Source: Mesobacillus sp. S13 | Lineage (GTDB): Bacteria > Bacillota > Bacilli > Bacillales > Cytobacillaceae | Length of the DNA: 64,000 nt | NCBI RefSeq assembly: GCF_020422885.1 | Contig: NZ_CP084622.1 | Span: 3,181,001 to 3,245,000 of the forward strand | Direction: 5' to 3' | Shown: one piece after another, positions 9,365 to 17,814 of the stretch | Position numbering within the stretch: position 1 is the stretch's first letter | How the letters are laid out: every line of letters starts with the position of its first letter | Position numbers and translations under genes: made by a program | The notes under the pieces: model-generated | Seen by the model: only the letters and a program-made list of their open reading frames with translations | What the model was told of the DNA's origin: nothing | The model's database searches: none

Positions 9365-9768
9365 GGACATTTTGATGTCGTGCTCCATCCGAAATGTCTA
9401 TTAAAGCATAGTTCTTGGACATTTTGCCTCCGTGCTCCATCCGAAATGTCTATTAAAGCATGGTTCTTGGACATTTTGCCTTCATGCTCCATCCGAAATG
9501 TCTATTAAAGCTTGGTTCTTGGACATTTTAGCATCGTGATCCTTCCGAAATGTCTATTAAAGTATGGTTCTTAGACATTTTGCCTCCGTGCTCCATCCGA
9601 AATGTCTATTAAAGCATGGTTCTTAGACATTTTGCCTTCGTGCTCCATCCGAAATGTCTATTAAAGCTTGGTTCTTGGGCATTTTGCCTTCGTGCTCCAT
9701 CCGAAATGTCTATTAAAACATGGTTCTTGGACATTTTGCCTCCGTGCTCCATCCGAAATGTCTATTAA
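9365..9768. repeat. Tandem array 1: eight copies of a 52-bp unit
   Basis: Copies start at 9365, 9417, 9469, 9521, 9573, 9625, 9677 and 9729, each exactly 52 bp apart; the last is 40 bp long. Each unit carries arms like TAGACATTT and AAATGTCTA 19 nt apart, so it is an imperfect palindrome, followed by a TTAAAGCATGGTTCTT-like spacer. Copies differ at a few positions. No coding potential. The array fills the gap between the yqjE terminator and the CheW gene start. Confidence 0.95.
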
Positions 9769-9835
9769 CTGCTGCACAAAATTGTCTGCCAGAATTATTA
9801 ACACTCCAATTCTTCCCCAATGGTTTTTCCATGTT

Positions 9836-9867
9836 TAAAAAGGACCTCCCAGCTGGGAAGTCCTTTA
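9836..9867 (-). terminator. Terminator of yqjE
   Basis: AAAGGAC (from 9838) pairs with GTCCTTT, with an inner TCCCAGCTGGGA palindrome, and T residues follow on the minus strand just after the yqjE stop. Confidence 0.8.
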
Positions 9868-9872
9868 AGGTA

Positions 9873-10994
9873 TTATTGTGCTGCTACTTCTTCAATCAAT
9901 GCAATGACCATTTCAGCAAGCTTGTTGAGCTCTTCGATTGGCATTCTTTCATTCGTTGTGTGGATTTCTTCATATCCTACAGCAAGGTTGACGGTTGGGA
10001 CACCAAAACCTGCAATGACATTTGCGTCGCTTCCACCGCCGCTATGGAGCAATTCGGAGCTTCTGCCGATTTTTGCAGCTGCTTTTTTAGCAAGCTCAAC
10101 AACCAGGTCGCCTTCTCCGAATTTGAAGCCAGGGTACATGACCTGGACATCGACATCTGCCTTACCGCCCATTTCCTGAGCAGCTGATTCGAACGCTTCT
10201 TTCATTTTTGCCACTTGCGCTTCCATCTTTTCAGGAATCAAAGAACGCGCTTCAGCAAGGATCTCTACATGGTCGCATACGATATTCGTCTGTGTTCCAC
10301 CCTGAAAACGGCCGATATTTGCTGTTGTTTCTTCATCGATACGTCCAAGCGGCATTCTTGCAACAGCCTTGGCAGCGATTGTAATCGCGGACACACCTTT
10401 TTCAGGAGCAACGCCTGCATGAGCCGTTTTTCCATGGATGACAGCTGCTACCTTTGCCTGTGTAGGTGCTGCAACAATAATGTTTCCTACCTTACCATCA
10501 CTGTCGAGTGCATATCCGTATTTGGCTTTTACCAATGAAGAATCCAATGCCTTTGCACCAACTAAACCGGACTCTTCCCCAACTGTAATGATGAACTGGA
10601 TTGTACCATGCGGGATTGATTGTTCCTTCAAGACGCGCACCGTTTCAAGCATGACAGCCAAACCGGTCTTGTCATCCGCACCAAGGATCGTCGTTCCATC
10701 TGTCACGACATAACCGTCTTGAATCGATGGCTTAACTCCTTTTGCAGGAATAACCGTATCCATATGGGACGTAAAGTAGATTGTATCTACTCCTTCCTTT
10801 GTACCTTGTAAAGTACAGATCAGGTTTCCGGCACCATGACCAGTTTGAGTAGTTGTATCGTCCTCGAAAACCTCCACACCGAGGTCCTCGAATTTTTTCT
10901 TAAGGACGCGTGCGATTTCAGTTTCATACTTTGTTTCAGAGTCAATTTGGACAAGCTCTAAAAATTCATTCAATAAACGTTCGTTATTTATCAT
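9873..10994 (-). CDS. yqjE: M20 family metallopeptidase (YqjE, tripeptidase-T-like)
   Basis: A cytosolic zinc peptidase or deacylase of 373 residues. It shows the metal-ligand motifs of the M20 family in order: TSHMDTV (His and Asp), GADDKTG (bridging Asp) and GEESGLVGAKALD (catalytic Glu and metal Glu), a central dimerisation domain with HGKTAHAG, and the C-terminal ligand His in EEIHTTNER. The family resembles PepT, and B. subtilis YqjE has no proven substrate to my knowledge, so substrate is left open. Start ATG 10994 has GGAGGTC upstream. It precedes no close partner; yqjD ends 74 bp upstream. Confidence 0.92.
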   Translation of the reverse strand: MINNERLLNEFLELVQIDSETKYETEIARVLKKKFEDLGVEVFEDDTTTQTGHGAGNLICTLQGTKEGVDTIYFTSHMDTVIPAKGVKPSIQDGYVVTDGTTILGADDKTGLAVMLETVRVLKEQSIPHGTIQFIITVGEESGLVGAKALDSSLVKAKYGYALDSDGKVGNIIVAAPTQAKVAAVIHGKTAHAGVAPEKGVSAITIAAKAVARMPLGRIDEETTANIGRFQGGTQTNIVCDHVEILAEARSLIPEKMEAQVAKMKEAFESAAQEMGGKADVDVQVMYPGFKFGEGDLVVELAKKAAAKIGRSSELLHSGGGSDANVIAGFGVPTVNLAVGYEEIHTTNERMPIEELNKLAEMVIALIEEVAAQ

Positions 10995-11068
10995 CCTAGC
11001 CGACCTCCAATTATGTAAATACTTCTAGAGTATAACGCTAATTGAATCCCAATACCAAACACAAAATC

Positions 11069-12619
11069 CTACAGTGGGATATTGCCGTGTTTTTTGCCTG
11101 GTCTGTCTTCCTTCTTTGTCCGCAGCATTTCCAGAGACTGAATTAATTTGATTCGTGTTTCCCGCGGATCGATGACATCATCGACCATTCCCTGACTTGC
11201 TGCGACATATGGATTCGCGAATTTTTCACGGTACTCATCGATTTTCTGCTGCCTGGTCTGCTCAGGGTTGTCGCTGTTCTGAATTTCCTTCGCAAAAATA
11301 ATATTGGCAGCTCCCTGTGGCCCCATGACGGCAATTTCAGCATTCGGCCATGCAAACACAAGATCCGCTCCGATGGATTTACTGTTCAGGGCAACATATG
11401 CACCCCCGTATGCTTTTCGTAAAATAACGGTAAGCTTCGGAACAGTTGCTTCTGAATAGGCATAAAGGATTTTCGCGCCATGACGGATGATGCCGCCATG
11501 CTCCTGCTTGATACCCGGGAAGAATCCTGTTACATCCTCAAAAGTGATGATTGGAATATTGAAAGAATCACAGAATCTGATGAAACGGGATGCTTTATCG
11601 GAAGAGTCAATATCAAGTCCGCCTGCCATTACCTTAGGCTGGTTGCAGACAAGACCGACGACCTCGCCTTTAATTCTTGCCAGACCAATGACAATGTTTT
11701 TGGCAAAATCCTTCTGTATCTCAAGGAATGAGCCGGCATCGACTACCTGCTCAATCACTCTACGCACGTCATACGGCCTTATCGCATCGAATGGAATGGC
11801 ATCTGTCAAATCCGGCCTGTAGTCATCTTCAGCATCTGCCTCCAGTCTCGGAGGCTTTTCTTCATAGCTTTGCGGCAGATAGCTTAACAGCAGCCTTACC
11901 TGCTCTAATGTTTCTTCTTCTGACTGCCCATGAAAATGAGCATTCCCACTGATCGTGTTATGTACAATTGCACCGCCGAGGTCTTCCGCAGAAATTTTCT
12001 CACCGGTAACCGTTTCAATTACTTTAGGACCAGTGATGAACATCTGGCTCGTTTTTTCGACCATGAAAACAAAATCAGTAATGGCTGGAGAGTAAACCGC
12101 ACCACCAGCACACGGACCCATGATCACGGAAATTTGCGGGATGACCCCAGAATAGATAGAATTGCGGTAAAAAATATGCCCATATCCATCAAGTGAAACG
12201 ACACCCTCCTGGATCCTCGCTCCCCCGGAGTCATTCAACCCCACGAATGGAGCACCATTTTTAGCTGCCAGATCCATTACATTGGCGATTTTCTTTGCAT
12301 GCATTTCACCCAAGGCTCCGCCAAACACGGTGAAATCCTGTGAAAACAAATAAATCGGCCTGCCATTCACCTTACCGTAACCGGTTACAACTCCATCCCC
12401 AGGTCCCTTCTGGTTCTCAAGTCCAAAGTCTGTGCTCCTATGCTGGATGAATGGATTCAACTCCACAAAACTGCCTGGATCGACAAGCAAATCGATTCGT
12501 TCACGAGCAGTCAGCTTGCCTTTTTCATGCTGCTTTTCGATCCGTTCGTCACCGCCGCCCAGTTCGATTTCCCTGCGTTTATCATATAGTTCATTGATTT
12601 TTTCATAGATGTCTGGCAT
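11069..12619 (-). CDS. yqjD: Acyl-CoA carboxylase carboxyltransferase subunit (YqjD, propionyl-CoA type)
   Basis: The 516-residue protein is a two-domain crotonase-fold carboxyltransferase: N-terminal domain with GARIQEGV and GPCAGGAVYSPA (first oxyanion site), C-terminal domain with GFFPGIKQEHGGIIRHGAK and KAYGGAYVALNSK, and the family C-terminal end KKHGNIPL. It is the type that moves carboxylate from biotin to propionyl-CoA; no dedicated biotin carboxylase partner lies beside it. ATG 12619 follows GGGAGGCGG and starts 3 nt after the mce stop, so the two are co-transcribed. Together with mce and the mutase genes at 19.7-23.8 kb it supports a propionate-to-succinyl-CoA route. Methylmalonyl-CoA decarboxylase alpha is the main alternative annotation. 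Confidence 0.9.
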   Translation of the reverse strand: MPDIYEKINELYDKRREIELGGGDERIEKQHEKGKLTARERIDLLVDPGSFVELNPFIQHRSTDFGLENQKGPGDGVVTGYGKVNGRPIYLFSQDFTVFGGALGEMHAKKIANVMDLAAKNGAPFVGLNDSGGARIQEGVVSLDGYGHIFYRNSIYSGVIPQISVIMGPCAGGAVYSPAITDFVFMVEKTSQMFITGPKVIETVTGEKISAEDLGGAIVHNTISGNAHFHGQSEEETLEQVRLLLSYLPQSYEEKPPRLEADAEDDYRPDLTDAIPFDAIRPYDVRRVIEQVVDAGSFLEIQKDFAKNIVIGLARIKGEVVGLVCNQPKVMAGGLDIDSSDKASRFIRFCDSFNIPIITFEDVTGFFPGIKQEHGGIIRHGAKILYAYSEATVPKLTVILRKAYGGAYVALNSKSIGADLVFAWPNAEIAVMGPQGAANIIFAKEIQNSDNPEQTRQQKIDEYREKFANPYVAASQGMVDDVIDPRETRIKLIQSLEMLRTKKEDRPGKKHGNIPL

Positions 12620-12621
12620 TT

Positions 12622-13035
12622 CTATTCCGCCTCCCCGTTCTTCTCGCAAAGTTCGTATAAAACACTTCCTGTCGATTTTGGATGCATGAATGCGACCAGC
12701 GCACCCCCTGCACCTTTCTTTGGAGCATCCTGAATCATTCTAATTCCATTTTCCTTCATATCATTGATTCTTTCCTGGATCGAGTCTACGCCGAGTGCGA
12801 CATGATGAATTCCTTCTCCTCGCTTTTCAATAAAACTTGCGATGGCGCTCTCCTCAGATAAAGGTTCAAGGAGTTCAAGTTTTGTTTGTCCTGCTTTCAG
12901 GAAAGCTACTTTGACTTTCTCGCTTTCTACTTCCTCTATCCCAAGCAATGGCAGCTTCAGCACATCTGTATAAAATGGGAGGGCATGCTCAATAGATTTG
13001 ACAGCAATGCCGATATGGTCGACCTTTTTAATCAT
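12622..13035 (-). CDS. mce: Methylmalonyl-CoA epimerase
   Basis: Interconverts (2S)- and (2R)-methylmalonyl-CoA. The 137-residue vicinal-oxygen-chelate protein has two beta-alpha-beta-beta-beta modules, with metal ligands expected at His7 (KVDHIGIAV), in the GIHHVALGV strand and in the C-terminal YELCE. It equals B. subtilis YqjC by position. TTTGGAGGGA precedes the ATG. It is the first gene of a two-gene unit with the carboxyltransferase gene and supplies the correct stereoisomer to the mutase encoded about 7 kb away. Family assignment is clear. Confidence 0.93.
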   Translation of the reverse strand: MIKKVDHIGIAVKSIEHALPFYTDVLKLPLLGIEEVESEKVKVAFLKAGQTKLELLEPLSEESAIASFIEKRGEGIHHVALGVDSIQERINDMKENGIRMIQDAPKKGAGGALVAFMHPKSTGSVLYELCEKNGEAE

Positions 13036-13227
13036 GTAATTCCCTCCAAATATTATTTAAATATATTTAACTGTTTTAATATTCGACAAAAATGTCACAA
13101 TTCCTCCTTATTTCATTGAACATTACATTCATTAGAACAATTAGGATAGTTTTAATATTAAAGTCACTTTACTTTTACACTATCATAAATTTTATCAAAA
13201 GGTGGCATTCAAGCCCTGCTAAAAGGG

Positions 13228-13256
13228 TTGTCCAAATCAACACTGGGATGTAAAAT
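13228..13256 (+). promoter_or_regulatory. Candidate sigma-A promoter of prli42
   Basis: TTGTCC (13228-13233) and TAAAAT (13251-13256) are 17 bp apart on the plus strand, giving a start near 13263 and a leader of about 36 nt. The rest of the 263-bp space back to mce is AT-rich and must hold the divergent mce promoter; nothing else recognisable was seen. Confidence 0.5.
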
Positions 13257-13298
13257 AGTAGAGGAAGAGTGCTTGAGTTTTGGAAGGGGGATTCCTTA

Positions 13299-13394
13299 AT
13301 GCGTAAAACCAATGTCAGGAAGGTCGTAGTATACATCATGCTTTTTACTATGCTTGCTTCAACCCTTCTTATGGGATTGTCCACATTTCTATAA
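13299..13394 (+). CDS. prli42: Stressosome-associated membrane miniprotein Prli42
   Basis: A 31-residue protein with a basic N terminus (MRKTNVRK) and one membrane helix (VVVYIMLFTMLASTLLMGL) ending in STFL. Length, the RK-VVVY-ML junction and the LLxG-type end match the Prli42 family, first described in Listeria, where it anchors the stressosome (RsbR) at the membrane and feeds sigma-B activation. GGAAGGGGG at 13282-13290 is a strong ribosome binding site 8 nt before the ATG, and a sigma-A-like promoter and a terminator flank it. It is too short for most gene finders. Function is inferred from the family. Confidence 0.85.
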   Translation: MRKTNVRKVVVYIMLFTMLASTLLMGLSTFL

Positions 13395-13402
13395 TTAATA
13401 TC

Positions 13403-13434
13403 AATAATAAAAGGGCTGTCGCTGTGACAGCCCT
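13403..13434 (-). terminator. Terminator between prli42 and the L,D-transpeptidase gene
   Basis: A 9-bp stem, AGGGCTGTC (13412-13420) with GACAGCCCT (13426-13434). T-rich on the minus side directly after the transpeptidase stop; it may also stop prli42 transcripts arriving from the other side. Confidence 0.82.
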
Positions 13435-13437
13435 ATT

Positions 13438-13953
13438 CTATTTGTCGATTGCTCCATATTCTTTGCCTAATTCTATAAAATCTTCAGAGGTCGATGTAAT
13501 CAGGATTTTTGTTCCTAAGGGTATATAGTCATACAATGATTCAACTGCCTCATTTTGAAGGCGGACACAGCCCTGAGATATTCTTTTCCCGATGCTTGAA
13601 GGGTCGTTCGTCCCGTGGATTCCATATGTCCGGCCATCTGTATTTTCAGCGTCAAACCCAATCCATCTGCTGCCGAGTGGGTTTTTGGGGTCGCCACCCG
13701 GGATGTCCTTTTTGCGATAATATGGATCAGGTGCTTTAACAGTGACAGTGAAAAGCCCTTCAGGCGTCAGGTCCTCTGATTTGCCAGTAGCCGCACTGAC
13801 AACCGTCTGGACTCTGTTCTCGTTGATCAAAGCGACTTCGTTCGTTCTCTTATTCACAATCACGAATGGGTCTCCAGGCATCGGATTTGGTCCCAGAGGC
13901 CAAATAGGTGAAAAGATGAACGCTGCTAGAAGCATAGAAATAAACACTGGCAT
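13438..13953 (-). CDS. L,D-transpeptidase (YkuD domain)
   Basis: A 171-residue exported protein. Residues 1-21 form a short hydrophobic signal or anchor segment, followed by one YkuD domain with the catalytic signature HGT (113-115) and SQGCVR (126-131), nucleophile Cys129. Such enzymes cross-link or edit peptidoglycan through L,D-peptide bonds outside the membrane. No LysM domain is present, so targeting must come from the N terminus. GGAGGGATC precedes the ATG. It lies 26 bp downstream of yqjA and may be co-transcribed. Vegetative versus spore-cortex role is not decided by the sequence. Confidence 0.9.
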   Translation of the reverse strand: MPVFISMLLAAFIFSPIWPLGPNPMPGDPFVIVNKRTNEVALINENRVQTVVSAATGKSEDLTPEGLFTVTVKAPDPYYRKKDIPGGDPKNPLGSRWIGFDAENTDGRTYGIHGTNDPSSIGKRISQGCVRLQNEAVESLYDYIPLGTKILITSTSEDFIELGKEYGAIDK

Positions 13954-13979
13954 GATGATCCCTCCGCGGTCTATTTCCG

Positions 13980-14969
13980 TTAGTTTGCCACGACTGCTTC
14001 CTTTTTATCCTCGCTCGTTTTCAAACCTTTAAAAGACCGTTTCAGCAAGAGGAATTGTTCCATCTCATTCACAAAATGAAGCAGAGCCGCCCTTGCCTCG
14101 AATTCCTCCCGTGTTTTTGGAAGCTCCATATTCTCAAATTCCGTTTTCATCCTCAACAATTTTTCAAGATAAAACAGAACCGTATTCCCCGGGTGGATTC
14201 CTTTAGCGAGCTCCTCGATAAAACCAGCGACCATATTGGCCTGCTCTACATGCCGGGGAATCGAAGTGACGGAAGGCAGTACCCTCTCTATTATTTCAAA
14301 TTGCTTTTCCCTGATTTTAAAGTATTGATAATACAAGTTTTCGTCTCTCAAGAAATGATTTTCGACATCCTGGATTGCGAGACTCTTTGCTTTTTCAATC
14401 ATTCTTGCAGTCTCTGTCAATTCCCTTCCATCCCAATCTGAATCGTTTTTTCTAAGATAGAGGGCAATCTCCCTGAATATTTTTTTGAATTGTGCTTCGA
14501 TGTCTCTTTGGTATGCCTCCAGCTTGTTGTCGACACTCGGCATGTACAAGTTCATGATCAACGCAACTCCAATTCCGATCGTGATGATTCCTAGTTCATT
14601 AAGTAAAAGACCTGTTGTTACCTTCCCGGCAGAGTATATATGCATGATGATGACACTGCTGGAAACGACTCCTTCCTTTGCCCTGAACATGACGACAGTC
14701 GGAATGAAAAAGAGCAGCAACACTCCGATGACAATAGGGTGGTACATGATTCCCTCAAAGAACACTGCGGAAAACGCCATAGCAATGACACATGCCAGGA
14801 ATCTATGCCAGGATGCCTGAAGCGATCGCTTCTTTGTCACCTGGATACAAAGGATCGTCAAGATGCCCGCAGAAACATAATTTTCAAAACCGAAAAACTG
14901 GGCAATGACGATGGCGACCGCCGTCCCAAGCGCTGTTTTTAACGTACGATAACCAATTCTGAATTTCAC
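13980..14969 (-). CDS. yqjA: Aromatic-acid-exporter-family membrane protein YqjA (DUF939)
   Basis: A membrane protein of 329 residues. The N-terminal half has about five or six hydrophobic segments (TALGTAVAIVIAQFFG, ILTILCIQV, ACVIAMAFSAVFF, VIGVLLLFFIPTVVMF, ELGIITIGIGVALIMNL), and the C-terminal half is a charged helical cytoplasmic domain, the arrangement of the ArAE/DUF939 family. The start is taken as GTG 14969 because GGGAGAAG lies 6 nt upstream and the next residues KFRIGYRTLKTALGT align with the start I recall for B. subtilis YqjA; an earlier TTG/ATG pair at 14987 overlaps the ribosome binding site. Transport substrate is unknown. Confidence 0.88.
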   Translation of the reverse strand: MKFRIGYRTLKTALGTAVAIVIAQFFGFENYVSAGILTILCIQVTKKRSLQASWHRFLACVIAMAFSAVFFEGIMYHPIVIGVLLLFFIPTVVMFRAKEGVVSSSVIIMHIYSAGKVTTGLLLNELGIITIGIGVALIMNLYMPSVDNKLEAYQRDIEAQFKKIFREIALYLRKNDSDWDGRELTETARMIEKAKSLAIQDVENHFLRDENLYYQYFKIREKQFEIIERVLPSVTSIPRHVEQANMVAGFIEELAKGIHPGNTVLFYLEKLLRMKTEFENMELPKTREEFEARAALLHFVNEMEQFLLLKRSFKGLKTSEDKKEAVVAN

Positions 14970-15048
14970 AATGTCTTCTCCCATCAAAAAACTTAAGCTC
15001 TAATAACTTTCCAGACCATACAAAGCGGATTCCCTTTATGAAATGTCC

Positions 15049-15350
15049 TTTTACCTAAATCAATTTAAAATTAGACAAACGGGCAATGCAGAACCTTTCC
15101 TTTTACCAAAATTCATTCCAAAACTGAAAAACAGGCAGTGCAGAGCCTTTTCTTTTACCAGAATTCATTTCAAAACTGAAAAACAGGCAATGCAGCGCCT
15201 TTTCTTTTACCGAAATTCATTCAAAAACTGAAAAACGGGCAATGCAGCGCGCTTCCTTTTACCGAAATTCATTCAAAAACTGAAAAACGGGCAATGCAAC
15301 GCGCTTCCTTTTACCGAAATTCATTCCAGAAATGAAAAACGGGCAATGCA
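15049..15350. repeat. Tandem array 2: six copies of a different 52-bp unit
   Basis: TTTTACC marks each unit at 15049, 15101, 15153, 15205, 15257 and 15309, all 52 bp apart; the last copy is 42 bp. Typical content is TTTTACCGAAATTCATTC, then AAAAACTGAAAAACGGGC and AATGCAGCGCGCTTCC. The first copy is the most diverged. No long inverted repeat is evident, unlike arrays 1 and 3. It lies between the yqjA start and the art operon terminator. Confidence 0.95.
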
Positions 15351-15367
15351 CGATATTTATTAATAAA

Positions 15368-15402
15368 AATGAAAAGATGACCACATCTTAGACATGGTCA
15401 TC
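15368..15402 (-). terminator. Terminator of the art operon
   Basis: An 8-bp stem, GATGACCA (15376-15383) with TGGTCATC (15395-15402), is followed on the minus strand by TTTTCATTTTTA, about 50 nt after the artR stop. Confidence 0.72.
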
Positions 15403-15450
15403 CCTTAGTTTATCAGATTCGTTATCCTTTATAAAAGCAATGGAAGTGAA

Positions 15451-16173
15451 TCATAGCATTTTTTCAAGAAACTCTTTTGCCCTGCTGCTTTTCGGGTTGC
15501 TGAAGAATTCTGCTGGAGGTGCATCCTCGACCAATACTCCGCCATCAAGGAAGAGCACTCGATCCGCAACTTCACGGGCAAAGCCCATTTCATGGGTTAC
15601 GATCGCCATTGTCATCCCGGTATGGGCGAGTGACTTCATTACCTCAAGTACTTCTTTAACCATTTCCGGGTCCAATGCGGAAGTAGGCTCATCGAAGAGC
15701 ATGACTTCCGGGTTCATCGCGAGCGCCCGTGCGATGGCTACACGCTGCTTTTGGCCTCCTGACAGCCTGTTTGGATATTCATTTGCCTTTTCGGAGAGTC
15801 CTACTTTTTTCAGAAGCTCCAAACCTTGTTTATCTGCTTCGGCCTTGCCTATAGCTTTAACCTTAATCGGTGCATACGTAATGTTTTGCAGTACGGTCAT
15901 ATGCGGGAACAGATGGAAATGCTGGAACACCATCCCGACATTTTCACGGACTTTCATAATGTTCGTTTTCTTGTCGGTAATATCCTCTGACCCAATCAAT
16001 ATCTGGCCGCCTGTCGGCTGCTCCAATAGATTAAGACAGCGGAGGAAAGTTGATTTTCCTGAACCTGAAGGTCCGACGATGGCAACAACTTCCCCGTTTT
16101 CGATTGTGGTTGAAATTCCTTTTAATACTTCCAGCTTACCAAACGATTTATGAAGATTTTGTACTTTAATCAC
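15451..16173 (-). CDS. artR: Amino-acid ABC transporter ATP-binding protein
   Basis: The 240-residue ATPase of a polar-amino-acid importer. It has Walker A GPSGSGKS (34-41), a Q-loop in [10 protein letters not shown], the signature LSGGQKQR, Walker [13 protein letters not shown] and the switch His in VTHEMGFA. It equals B. subtilis YqiZ/ArtR by position and sequence; that system is thought to import arginine. Its start overlaps the permease gene by 8 bp, showing translational coupling. Substrate specificity is inferred from synteny and the binding protein, not from this subunit. Confidence 0.93.
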   Translation of the reverse strand: MIKVQNLHKSFGKLEVLKGISTTIENGEVVAIVGPSGSGKSTFLRCLNLLEQPTGGQILIGSEDITDKKTNIMKVRENVGMVFQHFHLFPHMTVLQNITYAPIKVKAIGKAEADKQGLELLKKVGLSEKANEYPNRLSGGQKQRVAIARALAMNPEVMLFDEPTSALDPEMVKEVLEVMKSLAHTGMTMAIVTHEMGFAREVADRVLFLDGGVLVEDAPPAEFFSNPKSSRAKEFLEKML

Positions 16174-16825
16174 TTTGTCTCATTCTCCTTTCAACCAGCT
16201 TGCCAATGAATGTCAAGGAGATGACCATGAGGTAATAGATCAGGCCGGCAAAAATAAGCGGCTCGAAAAATCTATACTGCTCTCCGCCAACAACATAAGC
16301 CCTGCGCATGATATCATTTACTGCAATAACCGTTACGATTGCCGATTCCTTTGTCAGGGTGATGAATTCATTCATCAATGCAGGCAGAATATTTTTTAAT
16401 GCTTGAGGCAGGATGATGTCACGCATCATTCGATTGCCGGGAACACCAAGAGCCATTGCTGCTTCTTTCTGTCCTTTGTCCACGGCTAAAATTCCTGCCC
16501 GGATGATTTCGGAAATATAGGCTGCCGAGTTTAAAGAAAAAGATGCGACCGCAGCTGTGTAGGATGAAATTTCAAAGCCGAGGATCTGCGGAGCTCCATA
16601 GTAAATAATCATCAATTGCAAAATGAGCGGTGTACCGCGAAAAATCGATGTATAAACATCAGCGAACCAATGAAGTGCCTTGTATTTGCTGATTTTAAAG
16701 ATTGCAAGAATAATACCTAACGCAAAGCCCAGAAGCCCTGCTACCAAAACTATTTTCAGTGTGACGCCAATTCCCTCCAGAATATATGGCAACGAAGGAA
16801 GGATGGCGGTAAAATCTAGATCCAT
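16166..16825 (-). CDS. artQ: Amino-acid ABC transporter permease
   Basis: A 219-residue inner-membrane permease of the His/Glu/Gln/Arg family. About five membrane segments are visible ([23 protein letters not shown] at the N terminus, [20 protein letters not shown] in the middle), with the EAA coupling loop [22 protein letters not shown] and the following [14 protein letters not shown] helix. It is the membrane part of the ArtPQR-type importer; one permease gene implies a homodimer. It starts 82 bp after the binding-protein gene, with a hairpin in between, and overlaps the ATPase gene by 8 bp. Confidence 0.93.
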   Translation of the reverse strand: MDLDFTAILPSLPYILEGIGVTLKIVLVAGLLGFALGIILAIFKISKYKALHWFADVYTSIFRGTPLILQLMIIYYGAPQILGFEISSYTAAVASFSLNSAAYISEIIRAGILAVDKGQKEAAMALGVPGNRMMRDIILPQALKNILPALMNEFITLTKESAIVTVIAVNDIMRRAYVVGGEQYRFFEPLIFAGLIYYLMVISLTFIGKLVERRMRQSD

Positions 16826-16863
16826 ATTCTAACAGCCCTCTCTGTCTATTTCATGAAGGAGAA

Positions 16864-16897
16864 AGGCGCCCAGAAAACAATAGCATTCTGAACGCCT
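16864..16897 (-). promoter_or_regulatory. Intra-operon hairpin between artP and artQ
   Basis: AGGCG and CAGAA on one side (16864-16875) pair with TTCTG and CGCCT on the other (to 16897) with a two-base internal loop. The T run after it on the minus strand is poor. Such a structure would stabilise or partly terminate the artP transcript, giving more binding protein than membrane subunits. This effect is inferred. Confidence 0.5.
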
Positions 16898-16907
16898 GTT
16901 TTGATTC

Positions 16908-17699
16908 TTACTTTTCTCCGCCAAACCATTTAACGATCAACTTATCTACTTCACCGTTTTCCATTTTTTCTTTCAGGACCCTGTTGAATTCCTCGGTCAG
17001 CTTGCTTCCTTTAGGGAACGCAATTGCTGAACCCGCTTCTTCTTCGCTTCCGTCTTCAATCGTGAATCCTTCAAGGTCGGGATTATTATCGAAATAGCCT
17101 TTTGCCACTGTATCTTCAATAATCGCTGCATCGATGCGTCCAGCTTTGATTTCCTGGACCAATTCTGGGATTCTTGTACGTTTCTCAATTTTGATTTCTA
17201 CTGTTTCGGCAATTTTTTCGGCTTCTTCTTCCTGGATGGATGAAAGCTGGACACCAACAGTCTTACCTTTTAAATCTTCAATTGATTTGATATTGCTGTC
17301 CTTCGCAGAAACGATCATATGCTGTGCTGTATAGTAAACATCTGTGAAGTCTACGTTCTCTTTACGTTCTGGTGTTGGAGTCATCCCTGCCATGACAAAG
17401 TCAACGCGGTCTGCCTGGATTGCTCCGATAAGGCCATTGAAGTCCATATCCTTAATTTCTACTTCGTATCCTAATTCACTTGCAATCAGATTGGCTAAGT
17501 CTACATCAAAACCAATGATTTCATCGCTTGTTGCTGTTTCCACGTATTCAAATGGCGGATAGTCAGCTGAAGTCCCCATTGTAAGGACTTTCTTTTCCTC
17601 ACCGCCGTCACCTGAAGTTTTCTCAGTGCTTGTCCCGCATGCAGCGAGAATGCCCATTAATAAAATGCTCATCATAAAAACTGAAATTGCTTTTTTCAT
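16908..17699 (-). CDS. artP: Amino-acid ABC transporter substrate-binding lipoprotein
   Basis: The 263-residue extracytoplasmic receptor of the importer. A lipoprotein signal peptide, MKKAISVFMMSILLMGILAAC with lipidated Cys21, is followed by a Ser/Thr/Gly/Lys-rich linker and a type II periplasmic-binding fold (TSADYPPFEY, GFDVDLANLIASELG, DFVMAGMTPTPERK, GVQLSSIQEE). It matches the B. subtilis YqiX/ArtP position; arginine or another polar amino acid is the expected ligand. The start is ATG 17699 with AGGGGGGAA upstream; an in-frame ATG 15 codons earlier would destroy the signal peptide. First gene of artPQR. Confidence 0.92.
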   Translation of the reverse strand: MKKAISVFMMSILLMGILAACGTSTEKTSGDGGEEKKVLTMGTSADYPPFEYVETATSDEIIGFDVDLANLIASELGYEVEIKDMDFNGLIGAIQADRVDFVMAGMTPTPERKENVDFTDVYYTAQHMIVSAKDSNIKSIEDLKGKTVGVQLSSIQEEEAEKIAETVEIKIEKRTRIPELVQEIKAGRIDAAIIEDTVAKGYFDNNPDLEGFTIEDGSEEEAGSAIAFPKGSKLTEEFNRVLKEKMENGEVDKLIVKWFGGEK

Positions 17700-17814
17700 C
17701 TGTTGTTTTCCCCCTATAATGTCCATTCTGTAATTTTTATACAATTTTATTAATATATTAGCTATTAAACTTGTGAATTTATGAATAACAACTAATAATT
17801 ATTAACTAAAATGT

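Noticed and set aside
9365..9768. CRISPR-like array
   Set aside because: Units repeat over their whole 52 bp with no unique spacers between conserved repeats, and no cas genes are near.
9720..10187. Plus-strand frame opposite yqjE
   Set aside because: It begins in array 1, passes through the yqjE terminator and is antisense to a well-supported gene.
15043..15231. Plus-strand 62-codon frame with a repetitive peptide
   Set aside because: It is an accidental frame through array 2. The 52-bp period is not a multiple of three, there is no ribosome binding site, and the frame ends within the array.
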